Source: Lepturacanthus savala
Taxonomy: Eukaryota; Chordata; Actinopteri; Scombriformes; Trichiuridae
DNA: 64,000 bases
Assembly: GCA_030544235.1 (NCBI GenBank)
Contig: CM060472.1
Location: forward strand, 23,709,724 to 23,773,723
Direction of reading: 5' to 3'
Shown here: positions 11,797 through 22,905 of the stretch, piece by piece
Position numbering within the stretch: position 1 is the stretch's first letter
Layout of the letters: each line of letters begins with the position of its first letter
Made by a program: the position numbers and the translations under genes
The notes under the pieces: model-generated
The model's database searches: none
What the model was told of the DNA's origin: nothing
The model's input: the letters and a program-made list of their open reading frames with translations, nothing else

Positions 11797-12988
11797 CACT
11801 CACCGGCCACTTTATTAGGTACACCTGTCCAACTGCTCGTTAACACTTAATTTCTAATCAGCCAATCACATGGCAGCACATCAGTGCATTTAGACATGTA
11901 GACATGGTCAAGACAATCTCCTGCAGTTCAAACCGAGCATCAGTATGGGGAAGAAAGGTGATTTGAGTTACTTTGAACATGTCATGGTTGTTGGTGCCAG
12001 AAGGGCTGGTCTGAGTATATCAGAAACTGCTGATCTACTGGGATTTTCACGCACAACCATCTCTAGGGTTTACAGAGAATGGTCCGAAAAAGAAAAAATA
12101 TCCAGTGAGCGGCAGTTCTGTGGTTGGAAATGCCTTGTTGATGCCAGAGGTCAGAGGAGAATGGCCAAACTGATTCGAGCTGATAGAAAGGCAACAGTGG
12201 TAGGCAGAAGAGCATCTCTGAACGCACAGTACGTCGAACTTTGAGGCAGATGGGCTACAGCAGCAGAAGACCATGCCGGGTGCCACTCCTTTCAGCTAAG
12301 AACAGGAAACTGAGGCTACAATTTGCACAAGCTCATCGAAATTGGACAATAGAAGATTGGAAAAACGTTGCCTGGTCTGATGAGTCTCGGTTTCTGCTGC
12401 GACATTCGGATGGTAGGGTCAGAATTTGGCGTCAACAACATGAAAGCATGGATCCATCCTGCCTTGTATCAACGGTTCAGGCTGGTGGTGGTGGTGTAAT
12501 GGTGTGGGGAATATTTTCTTGGCACCTTTGGGCCCCTTGGTACCAATTGACCATTGTTGCAACGCCACAGCCTACCTGAGTATTGTTGCTGACCATGTCC
12601 ATCCCTTTATGACCACAATGTACCCAACTTCTGATGGCTACTTTCAGCAGGATAATGCGCCATGTCATAAAGCTGGAATCATCTCAGACTGGTTTCTTGA
12701 ACATGACAATGAGTTCACTGTACTCAAATGGCCTCCACAGTCACCAGATCTCAATCCAATAGAGCATCTTTGGGATGTGGTGGAACGGGAGATTTGCATC
12801 ATGGATGTGCAGCCGACAAATCTGCGCCAACTGTGTGATGCCATCATGTCAATATGGACCAAACTCTCTGAGGAATGCTTCCAGCACCTTGTTGAATCTA
12901 TGCCACGAAGAACTGAGGCAGTTCTGAAGGCAAAAGGGGGTCCAACCTGTTACTAGCATGGTGTACCTAATAAAGTGGCCGGTGAGTG
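11797..12988 (+). mobile_element. Tc1/mariner transposon, DD36E type, near full length
   Basis: A 1192-bp element flanked by TA at 11795-11796 and 12989-12990. The inverted ends (11797-11824 and 12961-12988) are identical over 28 bp, beginning cactcaccggccacttta. It encodes one transposase on the plus strand, now broken. Intact ends mean the element could still be moved if a matching transposase were supplied, but it cannot make its own. Perfect ends with only a few coding lesions indicate a fairly recent insertion, younger than the M1 copy that houses it. Confidence 0.93.
11945..12956 (+). pseudogene. Tc1/mariner transposase (DD36E), broken by two frameshifts
   Basis: A cut-and-paste transposase. 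The N-terminal piece (11945-12244) begins MGKKGDLSYFEHVMVV and carries a helix-turn-helix, GLSISETADLLGFSRTTISR, that binds the element ends. The middle piece (from about 12241) carries LRQMGYSSRRPCRVPLLS and the first catalytic Asp in NVAWSDESRFLL. The last piece (from about 12504 to the TAG at 12954) has the second Asp in YFQQDNAPCHK and the Glu in SPDLNPIEHLWD. Counting codons gives 36 residues between the second Asp and the Glu. The first break lies near 12198-12225, where residues joining RKATV to the second DNA-binding part seem to be missing (an out-of-frame deletion by comparison with family memory). The second is a 1-2 base loss near 12520-12530, in the run ttggcacctttgggcc. All three catalytic residues survive, but no full-length protein can be made. 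The chosen start is the first Met, placed like those of related transposases. Confidence 0.93.
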
Positions 12989-13198
12989 TATGTATAGAGG
13001 CCCATTTCCAGCAACTATCACTCCAGTGTTCTAATGGTACTAATGGTGTTTTTTTGCTCATTGTGTCAGAAGGCTAATGTACTAAAATTGTCTTTTCATT
13101 TTACAACTCATGGTGAATTCAAACTCAAACTCAAGTGTGAATTTTCATGGAAAACACTAATTTGCCTGTGTGACCCCAAACTTTTGAACAGTAGTGTA

Positions 13199-14283
13199 AG
13201 GCTATCATGATGAGAGTCTTGAGCGCTTGGGACGATTTTGAATCTGACTGAAATCGGCCAAAGAGGGTGGGGCTTCTTGTCTGCCGATGTCACAGCAATA
13301 TTCTGGCCGCTGATTGGACAACAGTATATAATAATATTAAGAATAAGGAGGGCAAAATAAACCCCTTTTTTCTCTCTTTTTTTGCATGTGGCTTAGGGAG
13401 GGTGGTGCACCACCCATCACCCACTATGGGTTACATATATAAATAAATAGTGTAGTATGCATAACAAACCGCAGAATTAAACTGTTCACATCTCTAAGTC
13501 TAAATAATGTCATCAGTATCCTTACCAAGATGAGCTTGTTATTCTGTGACAAGTGAAGACAGCTTACGGCCTAATCTTGCTCTTAGGAATGTGAGATACT
13601 TGAGTGTCTGCCTTCTTCAGTAGCTGTGTGGTAAGTGAAACTTATCACATGGCAGAATACAAATAAATGTATGACTCTTTTATTACTACACAGGGATTGA
13701 TGAATGCAGCCACTGAAACATAGCAGAGGGTCATTTCACACACATACTGCTAAACAGATTCACTGTATTCATGCAGAGAAGCAGTTGCTGATCCAAAACA
13801 CAAGTTACCATCCACAATTACTGTTTCATAAACCTTCCTTATTGCATCCTGTGTTTAATAAGCTGCTGTATCTACATGATCATCCTAACTGGATTTCCTC
13901 TCCACCGTTTTTAAAATGTTGAAATATGTCTTTATGAGTTACTTTAGTGTGTTCAGCCAGGATAAGGCCCATTTGTGTTTTATAGACTGTTTCAAATTGA
14001 AATTAATTTCTCCTAATAAGCAGTTTTATTTATTTACATGACTGTTTGGATGCTGTTGGTAAATCTCAGGATGAATCTGAAGCTGGTTAACCAACATGTC
14101 ATTAGTGTCGGATGGAAACCTTGTATGTCCAAAATCATTACTATTCAGGAAATAAATAAAAAAAAATAATAATTAAACACTGCATTGTCAAAGTTAGTAT
14201 TGGCAGACATAGTGTTCAAAAATAACAATAAAAAGTACTTAATAAGGAGATACAAGATTTCTCTCAAGATTTCTCTCTCTCTC
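13199..14283. other. Unique non-coding stretch
   Basis: No gene recognised. A 16-bp palindrome gggtggtgcaccaccc lies at about 13399-13414. The 13200-13440 part could be the far end of the hAT element whose remnant is at 10618, but no matching inverted ends were found. Confidence 0.35.
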
Positions 14284-14368
14284 GAATTGTTTCGCAAGAT
14301 TATGCTACATTTGGACATAACCATTGTCTGGTTATGTCCAAATGTAGCATAATCTTGCGAAACAATTC
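14284..14368. repeat. Perfect 40-bp inverted repeat with 5-nt loop
   Basis: The left arm (14284-14323, beginning gaattgtttcgcaagatt) is exactly complementary to the right arm (14329-14368, ending aatcttgcgaaacaattc). The spacer is ttgtc. Transcribed, it would form an uninterrupted 40-bp hairpin. No target duplication or transposon end is apparent around it. Confidence 0.97.
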
Positions 14369-14664
14369 CAGGAAAAAGCAGAAATCCTCATTTCCAGGGT
14401 TCTCAAAAAGCCCCCGGCCTCACTGACAGTTTGTGGATCAAAGTTACCAGAGCCTCTGATGGTCTGGAAACACTGTAGGAGGTCTTCCTTGTGCTCATAT
14501 GCAGTGTTAGTGCAGTGCTGTGGAAGTTAACCCTTGTTCTCAAAGATCCAGGAAGTGTGTGCCACCACTTGATTAAGCATGGCGGTTCGCTTCAATGGCC
14601 CGGAGGAGAATGCAAAACATCCACCTCTAAAATAAATTACCTGTACTGGGGCTCTCTCAACGTA
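14369..14664. other. Unique non-coding stretch
   Basis: No repeat or exon is recognised. Confidence 0.35.
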
Positions 14665-15030
14665 ATGTGTGTGCGTAGTTCCTGGTAGCATCTAGTGGTG
14701 AGGTTGCAGATTGCAACCAAATGAGTACTTCAAGTATGTAGAAAAACCTGCAGTGGCTGCTCTAAACACGAAATTTCTTCTCGAGAGCCATTATCTGGTT
14801 TTTCCTTTCTGGGCTATTGTAGAAACACGGTAATGCAGCATAGTGGGATCTGCATTGGGAAACCTGCTCCCCATGTAGACAAAAACGGTTCAATCAAAGG
14901 TAATTAAAAAAAAAAAACATATTTTGATTGAATTATATACAAATTAAAACATACTTATAAATATTTCATTCAGTTTTTGCCAAGTATTTTCTGCTAAATG
15001 CTGCTAAATCTTACACACTGCAACTTTAAC
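14665..15030 (+). mobile_element. Old non-autonomous fish repeat, unclassified
   Basis: The order of phrases tagcatctagtggtgaggtt, gcagattgcaaccaaatgag, gggctattgtagaaacac, ccccatgtagacaaaaacgg and the end cacactgcaactttaa matches a short interspersed repeat I recall as frequent in percomorph fish. It has no coding capacity, and no exact target duplication is visible. The class (hAT-type MITE or other) is not settled. Confidence 0.55.
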
Positions 15031-18000
15031 TCTGCCTAGCATCTCTAGCTGGACTGTATTCTCCATCTGTGCCCTTGTACTCTTGTGTTTCTTAATCTTC
15101 TCATAAAAATGTTGCATGAACTGTTACGAATCTGTTCCAGCCATTCCAAAACATAAGCATGGGAAGGAAAGATGGCATTTAATTTAGATGGCCGCGTCCA
15201 TTCAGCCGAGGCTTTCTGATGGACCAATTACGGGAGAAGCCTTTTATATACGTTCATATATGTTTTTCATATGCGTTTCCCCCTGTTGTCTATTTCCATG
15301 TCAAGTTGATCTGGGTCATCTAATTTCTCCATCAACGTTCCTTTTAAATGGATTTTTAAGATGAGATCTTTTGAAAGCAGCTGCAATCCTGTGTCCTGAG
15401 CACCCACTTTCATCATTGTCAATAACAGTGGGCGCACCTAGTCCACCAGCTAACTACTGGCTTGGGGTGATGAATGAATTGCCCTTTAGGCATCACATCC
15501 ATGGATGCTGATTGGCTACATGCTTGTGGCTAGTTGCATATCTTGAGTCAGAAATCGGCTGTACCGCTGTGCTGACATATATTATGCAATAGAAGGGTGA
15601 ACAGTCAGCTAATTTTCACCCCAGACATAATGACGAAATCGTGCATTGTAAAAAAAACACATTATTGTTCATCTCAAAAAGAAAAGTCTAAAAACTCATT
15701 CCACTATGGAGGACAGCAACATAGCGCCCTCTATTGGCCAGCCGCTGCTGGAGCCGTAGCCTCCCTCCAATGAAAGGAGCAGATAAAGTTGAACAGGCGT
15801 GATGCTCTTCTGGCAGCAGACAAGATGGTAATTAAAAACTACAGGAAGCTCCTGTGAGGAATATGGAGAGATCTGAGCACAATTCAGAGAGAGGGATCAA
15901 CAAATGTTATTGAACTGTATAGAATGTGAAGCGTTCACGGCTGCTTCTGAGACTCATTTTTTTTGTTTTGTTTTCACTCTCCTCATCTTTTATGCCTTCT
16001 GATTTGTTTGCAGCTAGAGGGTATAAAGGCAATTCTCCTTGCTTTGCTTACTAGACTCTCTTTTGTATTCCCATTCCTCTCTTAAAAGTTTATCTTAAAC
16101 CTCACACAGGCCCTCAGCTCGCATGTCGACGACTGACGGTTAACTCCTGTCTTGCTGTCATTTACTGCCCTGATTTCTGACTCGAGGGGAGGTGCGTGAG
16201 GCTAAAGTGTGCCCCATTAAGGGAGTGCTGCAGTGAATAGTGGCAGCTAAAGAGGCACAGGGCTTAGCCGATCAGTAAGACACAAACTCCTCACACCAGC
16301 GAGATTTCAGCCCCAGCTTAAAGGCTTCGGGGGAATGGATTTGGACTAACATCACATGAAATTGCTTCTTCAAAGTCCCCTTATCTAAGTACGGGGGGGA
16401 AAATCTCAAAATGGTTTTGCAAGTGGTTTTACTGCTAAAAAACATGCAATCACGTTTCACACTTTTAAATTACATACTTAGCTATTTTCCTTAGCAGGGC
16501 AGAGGGTCAAGTGCTTAAAGATTTGTCCCCTTTCAGTCTTTTTTTTTTTTTCAAAAAGGTGCAATATTCTTGTTATCTTACTTTTACAGCCAGACGACCG
16601 CCCATTCTAAAATGCATATTTCTGGCAGATGAATACTGATGAGCATTAGTATACCACAGACATACATGAACAGACACACACGCGGCGGTCTGGTCCGTGT
16701 GCAATTGAAATTACAGCACAAACCCTAAAAGGATGATGGACTCAGTTCCTATCTGAGAGACTTAAAGTGGACTAATCTGATAAGTACAGAGCTGAAACCA
16801 GCACTGTAAGCTGACTGTTGTTTATTCACCTGAAATATGGGACATCAGCAGTATTTATAGTTAAAGCCATGATTTCTGCATGCTTGACAGTCCCCATTTC
16901 CCAAAGGATGCAAAACGTGCTCACATATGGAGAAATCGAGTCATACACACCTTTCAAGTGATGAAATTCAGAAATGAAGTCATGCGTCTTTATTGCGGCA
17001 ACGCCCGCGAGGGACTCCTTTATTCTGATTACAGGTGATGTGGCTACGTATGTGGCGCTGGCACCGCCACAGTCGCTACAATCACACCGGTGAATGGCCT
17101 CCTGGGTAACTGTCAATTTTGAAGGCACCAGAGAAAAGTCTGTGAAGATTTAGTGCTTTAGTCAAACTGAAAGAGCATATTTTACAATTCAAATATCGGA
17201 TCGAGTCTACTGTGACTCTGAAATAGGTCTTTCCCAGAACTTCTTCTACTCCGCTGTGTAGACGAGACTAGACTGTGTGAGAAAAACACACTTACGTCCA
17301 CTAGTATTAACTTTCTTTTTGTTTCCATCTTTGCCATGGTTGTGTAATAAGTCATAAGTCATGTAATAAAATCATAAGTTTGTGTAGGTATATCTTAATG
17401 TATATGAGGACCTGAGAGCAGCTGGCAGTGTTGAATTAGTTTGAGATATGAAATGTTATTGCACTTTATTCTTTACTTCATAGTTATTATTGTTTGCCTT
17501 TCCTCTACGAATCTTAATCTAATCTTCTTAGTGCATATTTCTGCACTAGCCATTATAAAAACGCTATACAAATCCAGTTTTGATTGATTTATTGATTTTG
17601 CTGCATAAAACACTCTGCTGAATACAAACTAATTAAGCCTGCTGATACACCATGAGAGGCTGATTATTCATTCGTCGACACCAGAGGAAATGGACGGAGG
17701 GATATGACGCAATATGATGCAACACAGTATACAGTATTTGAGTATCACAATTTAATTGTTAAGTCCTTCACCTCTTAAAGGCCTGACATATAAACTGCTG
17801 CATAGTTAATTGTGTCCTCAGTTAACCAGGAGGCAAAGCAGAGCTGAGGAGAAAAACAGATATGGTTATTTTTAAATTTAGACAGACATATAGAAATGTT
17901 AGACTAAATCACAGCATAAGCAACATGTCCTAGTTTGTTGGGATCCAGTCGTCCAACTACACTATATTTCAAAGGGAAATACACTTTCAAGATTTAAGAT

Positions 18001-18752
18001 TAAGTTCAATGTCAGTTTCTTGTGTGTGTGCATATGTAAAAAAAAGATGTTCCTGATGATGATTAGACGATATCTAAAAGTTCTCTTAAAAAAAAACAAA
18101 ACATTAAAACATAAATCCTTGGAGAAATCAAACAAATGAAAAAAAGAACAATTGGTTAGGAGCACAATGCATTACTATGCATATGGAAAGAGAGAGAGGG
18201 ATTGATGTTGACAGCTGGTGCGCTTGCATGTCCTGTCACACTGCTGTAGTGGAAATTACGGATAAGTACTCAAGAAAAAAAAAACAACAACAATGTTTCC
18301 TCCGTGATGCAGCTGCACGCAGACCATCTTTTCAGATTATAATGTATGCAATGGATGTTATAACAAGCAACAAGATGAAAAGATGTTAAAGATGAAACCA
18401 GTGGTTTCCAACCTTTTTTTTTTCTTGTTCTGCCATATTACACAAAGAGGCAGTTACATTATAGACGTTGCAAACAGAGTTGTGAGTTGTTACCAGTGTT
18501 ATTATATAGTAATTTCTCCCTCTAAACTTACTATATGGTTCCATTTCAATATATGCACAAGTGATCTAATATTTTAAGTTTTCTTTTCTTCTCTCATTAA
18601 TCATCTCACGACAGCTCGGATTTATCCGCTGACACTTTAGAGGGACCCAACACCTAGATTGATATAGATGTCATATGTAATATTATGTCAGTCAGGGGGA
18701 CTATAATACATATAGTTTCAATATATAGTTGCAATGATGTTTTCAATGTCAT
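15031..18752. other. Long unique non-coding stretch
   Basis: No exon is recognised. It contains T- and A-runs (16540-16552, 18086-18098) and a possible LINE-tail remnant at 17560-17590 (cgctatacaaatccagtttt followed by gattgattt). The 100-codon minus frame at 16826-17128 shows no family motif. Confidence 0.5.
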
Positions 18753-18765
18753 TATTCCTATTAAT

Positions 18766-19124
18766 GGGGCGACATGGTGGCGCAGGGGTTAGCGCTGTTG
18801 CCTCACAGCAAGAAGGTCACAGGTTCAAGACCTCCTTGGTCCTGGGTCTGGGACCTTTCTGTGTGGAGTTTGCATGTTCTCCCTGTGTCTGCGTGGGTTT
18901 TCACCGGGTACTCCGGCTTCCTCCCACAGTCCAAAAACATGCTCAGGTTAATTGGCAACTCTAAATTGCCCATAGGTGTGAGTGTGTGAGTGAATGGTGT
19001 GTGTGCCCCACGATTGGCTGGCGACCATCTGGGGTGTATCCCTGCCTCTCGCCGTAACGCGCTGGGATTGGCTCCAGCAGACCCCTGTGACCCTAATGAG
19101 GAATAAGCAGGTATAGAAAATGAC
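18766..19124 (+). mobile_element. Full-length tRNA-like SINE with 13-bp target duplication
   Basis: A 359-bp element. Its head looks like a tRNA gene (A box and B box, listed separately), its middle contains ggagtttgcatgttctccct and aattggcaactctaaattgc, and it ends aggtatagaaaatgac. It is flanked by an exact 13-bp duplication, tattcctattaat, at 18753-18765 and 19125-19137, the hallmark of target-primed reverse transcription. It has no coding capacity. A partner LINE is expected to supply the reverse transcriptase, but the partner is not identified here. The short open frames over it are non-functional. Confidence 0.93.
18778..18832 (+). promoter_or_regulatory. Internal RNA polymerase III promoter (A and B boxes) of SINE
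   Basis: The A box tggcgcagggg is at 18778-18788 and the B box ggttcaagacc at 18822-18832. Both fit the tRNA-type consensus (TRGYNNANNGG-like and GGTTCRANNCC), with tRNA-like spacing. This supports descent from a tRNA gene. Whether it is still transcribed is unknown. Confidence 0.75.
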
Positions 19125-19137
19125 TATTCCTATTAAT

Positions 19138-20969
19138 CAGAGAATCTAAATGAATTGTTTCATTATCTTAAAATAACAAAGCTTCTTTTCTCATGATACA
19201 TATTGTGATACACCTTCAACTGATCTCTCTTTATGAAAAAAGTGTTTATGTGATAAATTGCGTGAAGTGTATCAAACTAAAACTGCAGAAACACTGAATA
19301 TTTGATTATATACAGTAGTAGTATTGTGTGCTTTCCATACAGCTGTACACACTGGTTCTCAGACAGGTATAAATCTTCAGTGTTGTTGATCCTGGCTGTT
19401 TGGGCTGATACCCCTCAGACCTCAAAGCCAAAAGAGACTCTAGTACTTGGTTTTCACAGAGGCGATGTTAAATACACAGGCAGACGTCCTGCTGAGAAAC
19501 TCCAAAGAAAGAATAAGAGCCCCCCGTGCAAGTTATGCCTTTCTAATCAACTAAGAATTCATCCTGGCTTGAGTTTGAGAGGGTTTGGGCTATTTTTTTT
19601 TTTCATTCTCACTAACCCGTTCCCAAACAAACTGGTAACATAATGACATATTTCTTCCTTCTGCTGCTGCTTGATTTTAGCTTAAAATGACAAACCAGGC
19701 ACAGATCCAAATGTAAAAGCTTTAAGGAACTGAATGTAGGTTGAATCAATAATGTGAAATAGGAACTGACATTTATTTTTTGAAAATGATTCTGAGTATG
19801 ATGAAGTTGTTCCTCCTGCGACTGCACAGTTTCAGTCAGGCCGAGTCTGAGCTTTGGTCTGGCTGCACAAAGAGCAGCATTGGTTATTATAGAGAAAAAG
19901 AGGCTAATCCGTGGAGGATCTGGTTACTATCACATCATTCACTCAATCTAACAGCAGGACTCCCTCCCTCTCTCTCTCTGTGTCTCTCTCTCTCTCCTCT
20001 CTCATAGTGGTTATATATGTATCACAGATTCAGAACATGACTAACCACTCCTCCACTGTCCACTTTTGATCTTGAAATGGTAAGCGACACAGGAGAAAAG
20101 CACATTTTAATCACACAAGAAAAAGAACACACACACACAAACACAAACTCTGGGGTGTAACCCTCCCATTGCCCTAGTATATTGAATAACCTGTATTGCA
20201 TAACTGAGGTCAGATATAAAAAGAAGCACATCATCCTCTAAGACACACACGCACACACACACACATACTTGTTTGGTTTCATGCTCTATCTAGGTCACAG
20301 AGTACACGGGAAATAATAGCAGAAGTCATTTCAGATTACACATCTGAGATCAATAGCCCTCACTGTCTGAGGACGCAAGCTTCATTTCGCCTCAGCCGTC
20401 GCATGAAAAGGCCTGATTGTAGCCAGGATCGACTGTTGATGCTGATATTGATAATGTATCCCGCATACACACACACAAACTGAAGAATGCATCAGCCTCA
20501 TCAAATCGTGCAAAGGAAATCTGAAGATTCCTCCGTGTTAGATGCCAGACGTCTTGTGTTTTTGCTTTGCAAATGACGTATTAATTCCGTTCAGTTTGTC
20601 AAGACGAGTATTCCTCGTTAACCAGTAAGGTCAGACAGGTGTCCCGTGAGCAGAGACCCGTGATCCGTCAGAAATTAGCTCCTCGCCCCACAGCTCATAC
20701 GGGCGGCTGAGAACAGTTTCTCAAAAAAGCCACCAGACAACAGGAACATCGGACCCTGCTGCTCTGATCTGAAGTTTGGTACAGAGTGGAAAACAGCCTA
20801 ATCTTGAGTGGACATGATTTGATGTATTTGACTATTTTTTAAAATAGTCTCAAGGACCCTTTCAAACTCTGGGTCAAGTGGTTTGCTTCCAAGAGTGTCT
20901 CTGACTTAAAGACTCTTGCTTCCAGTCCTTTCTCTTTCCTCCAGCATCACCCCATCACTGTCTAAGCAC
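19138..20969. other. Unique non-coding stretch
   Basis: No gene is recognised. It contains TC-rich (19965-20003) and CA-rich (20120-20140, 20244-20265) tracts. Confidence 0.45.
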
Positions 20970-21268
20970 CGGTGATGGGAATTTCCACTGTTTTTAGTGA
21001 GTGGGATCATTTGGCTCAGCTCACTAAGAAGAGCCGTCTCTTTTTGGCTCCCAAACGGCTCTCCTTACCACTTATACTTGTAATTATGTATTATATATAT
21101 TATACTTTGTAATTCAGCCAAATTTTGTGTTCTTCTGACTTGTATTTGAACACACGTATCATTTAAATTTCAATAAATTGCTGTAGCCAATTGCATTTAT
21201 AGTTGTAAAATTTCTTGTAACTCTCACTACACAGGGCTTTGTTGAAATAAAACCAAAATGTGTTGTTA
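20970..21268 (+). repeat. Possible old interspersed repeat rich in ggctc words
   Basis: The stretch gtgatgggaatttcc, agagccgtctctttttggct, cccaaacggctct, followed by an AT-rich tail with caataaattgctgtagcca, resembles a repeat seen widely in fish. A SINE inserted at its right edge (21279). No ends are defined, so the assignment is tentative. Confidence 0.35.
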
Positions 21269-21278
21269 TAGAGTAAAA

Positions 21279-21597
21279 AGCTCATCTTCTATACCTGCTT
21301 ATTCCTTCATTAGGGTCACAGGGGTCTGCTGGAGCCTATCCCAGCGCATTACAGTGAGACGCAGGGATACACCCCAGATGGTCATTCACAACTACAGGCA
21401 ATTTAGTGTCACCAATTAACCTGATGGTTTTGGACTGTGGGAGGAAGCCGGAGTACCCGGTGAAAACCCAGGCAGACACAGGGAGAACATGCAAACTCCA
21501 CACAGAAAGGTCCCAGACCCAGGACCAAGGAGGTCTTGAACCTGTGACCTTCTTGGTGAGAGGCAACAGCACTAACTCCTGCGCCACTGTGTCGCCC
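21279..21597 (-). mobile_element. tRNA-like SINE, reverse orientation, with 10-bp target duplication
   Basis: The reverse complement of the SINE at 18766, from its tRNA-like head (at the 21590s: actcctgcgccactgtgtcg) to its tail (tcttctatacctgcttattc near 21286). tagagtaaaa flanks it at 21269-21278 and 21598-21607. Part of the middle is shorter than in the other copies (the segment after the minus-strand cctgtagttgtgaatgacca is reduced). The orientation is opposite to the copies at 4848, 18766 and 42268. Confidence 0.9.
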
Positions 21598-21607
21598 TAG
21601 AGTAAAA

Positions 21608-22141
21608 ATAATAATAATAAATAAAATAAAAAGAAATATAACTACTGGATATCTACACTACAATCCCAAGATGCTCCCGCTTCTTCTAGGTCGTTGGCAA
21701 CTTTTTTTTCAAAATGTCCTTGGTTCTGTCAAAACTGTACCTGATGAATGATACATCTTTGGATTCATCTAACTGGAAAGCATATTGCCCTCTCTTCACT
21801 CTGTCGACATGGCAGTGAACGCTTCATAGGATGGATTTTGAGTATAGGCGGGGTTTATTTGCTTATTTGTTGAGGACTTTCTTGTGACTCTACAGGTTTA
21901 GGGCTTAACATGGCTCCAACAGAGGCCTTTCTGGCTGTGGTGCTTCTCTGCTCTCTAAAGCCTGGACTGTCAACGTGGACTAGTCTGTGCTCACATTGTC
22001 ATAATGTTTCCTACAGTGCTGTAAATTTAACTACAAATATCACTAATCTGTCATAATTTCCCAGTGGTCCCGTGGACAAGAAAGCTCGGGAGTCTGATGA
22101 CATTTGTTATCTGAATGATGTCATTTTAACTTAGTATACCC
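21608..22141. other. Unique non-coding stretch
   Basis: Nothing recognised beyond an AT-rich aataataata run next to the SINE. Confidence 0.4.
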
Positions 22142-22905
22142 AGTGTTGGGCAGGTTACTTTAAAACTGTAATGCGTTATTTATTACTTGCTACTGTCACA
22201 AAGTAATTCATTATATTACAATATTACTCTATTTTAAATGTAAGGCATTACACTACTATAGAATTACTTTTAAGTTACTCTCACCAACATAACTGGAAAT
22301 ATGGATTTGGCGATCTAAATATAGCTCAACCTTGTCATTATTGCTGCTAGTCACAACAGGGATCTTGCTCACAAGTTTTCAAAAAGCTGATGATTCCACT
22401 TTTGAAAGTGGTTCTCATGTCTTCAGCAACACCTTCTGACACAAGTCTCCTAACCACTTGAGGCTGAAGAATCTCAGAGCAGGAGATCATTAATTTAGGC
22501 TGTTTTGTGGTTTTATCTCCTCATGCTCGTCTTGCTTCCTTAATAACTTCATGCTACTATGGCACCTCTGTAAATGTGAAATAACTGCTGCTATTTCAGG
22601 AAGTGGACAACTTACACAACGTGCATTTGACTACGATGTTCCTCAAATCCTTATGTCTCATAAACGTAAAGTAATGAGCATGTGCTTATCTGGAGAATGT
22701 GCTATCTGATGTCCTATCTCCATCTTCTGTCTGACGAGCCAAAAGGAAAAGGAAGAAAAAGAAGGTTAAAAACGCATTGTAATGCGCGTTACTGACATTT
22801 GTACCAAGTAAAATATTACTATTTTTTCTCCTGTAATGCCTTACATTACTGTGTTACAGCAAAAATCAATTAGTGTAATCAATAATTACACTAATTCATT
22901 ACTTT
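22142..22905. mobile_element. Old MITE-like element with degenerate taatgc/ttac inverted ends
   Basis: The left end reads gtgttgggcaggttactt then taatgcgtta and several attact/ttac words. The right part has the complementary character: acgcattgtaatgcgcgtta, tgtaatgccttacattactg. This self-complementary, TAATGC-rich structure around a non-coding centre is common in hAT-type short elements of fish. Exact ends are not resolved and no coding remnant is seen. Confidence 0.5.

Larger units (their letters stand above)
11630..13196 (+). mobile_element. M1 short Tc1-like element, copy 2, interrupted by a Tc1/mariner insertion
   Basis: The left part (11630-11794) and right part (12991-13196) join into the same sequence as copy 1 at 861-1133. 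The right end runs gaccccaaacttttgaacag followed by tagtgta, the reverse complement of the Tc1-like terminus tactgttcaaaagtttgggg, with TA at 13197-13198. The left terminus is partly lost. The insertion at 11797-12988 splits the phrase that reads gcaatatctacataggtgta in copy 1, and the alignment resumes without loss after the TA duplication. Confidence 0.8.

Noticed and set aside
13399..13414. 16-bp palindrome as a transposon end
   Set aside because: Too short, with no partner copy or target duplication located. Kept only as a note in the flanking stretch.
18766..18840. Functional tRNA gene
   Set aside because: A and B boxes are present, but the sequence does not fold into a standard cloverleaf with paired acceptor ends and continues into a SINE body with target duplication.
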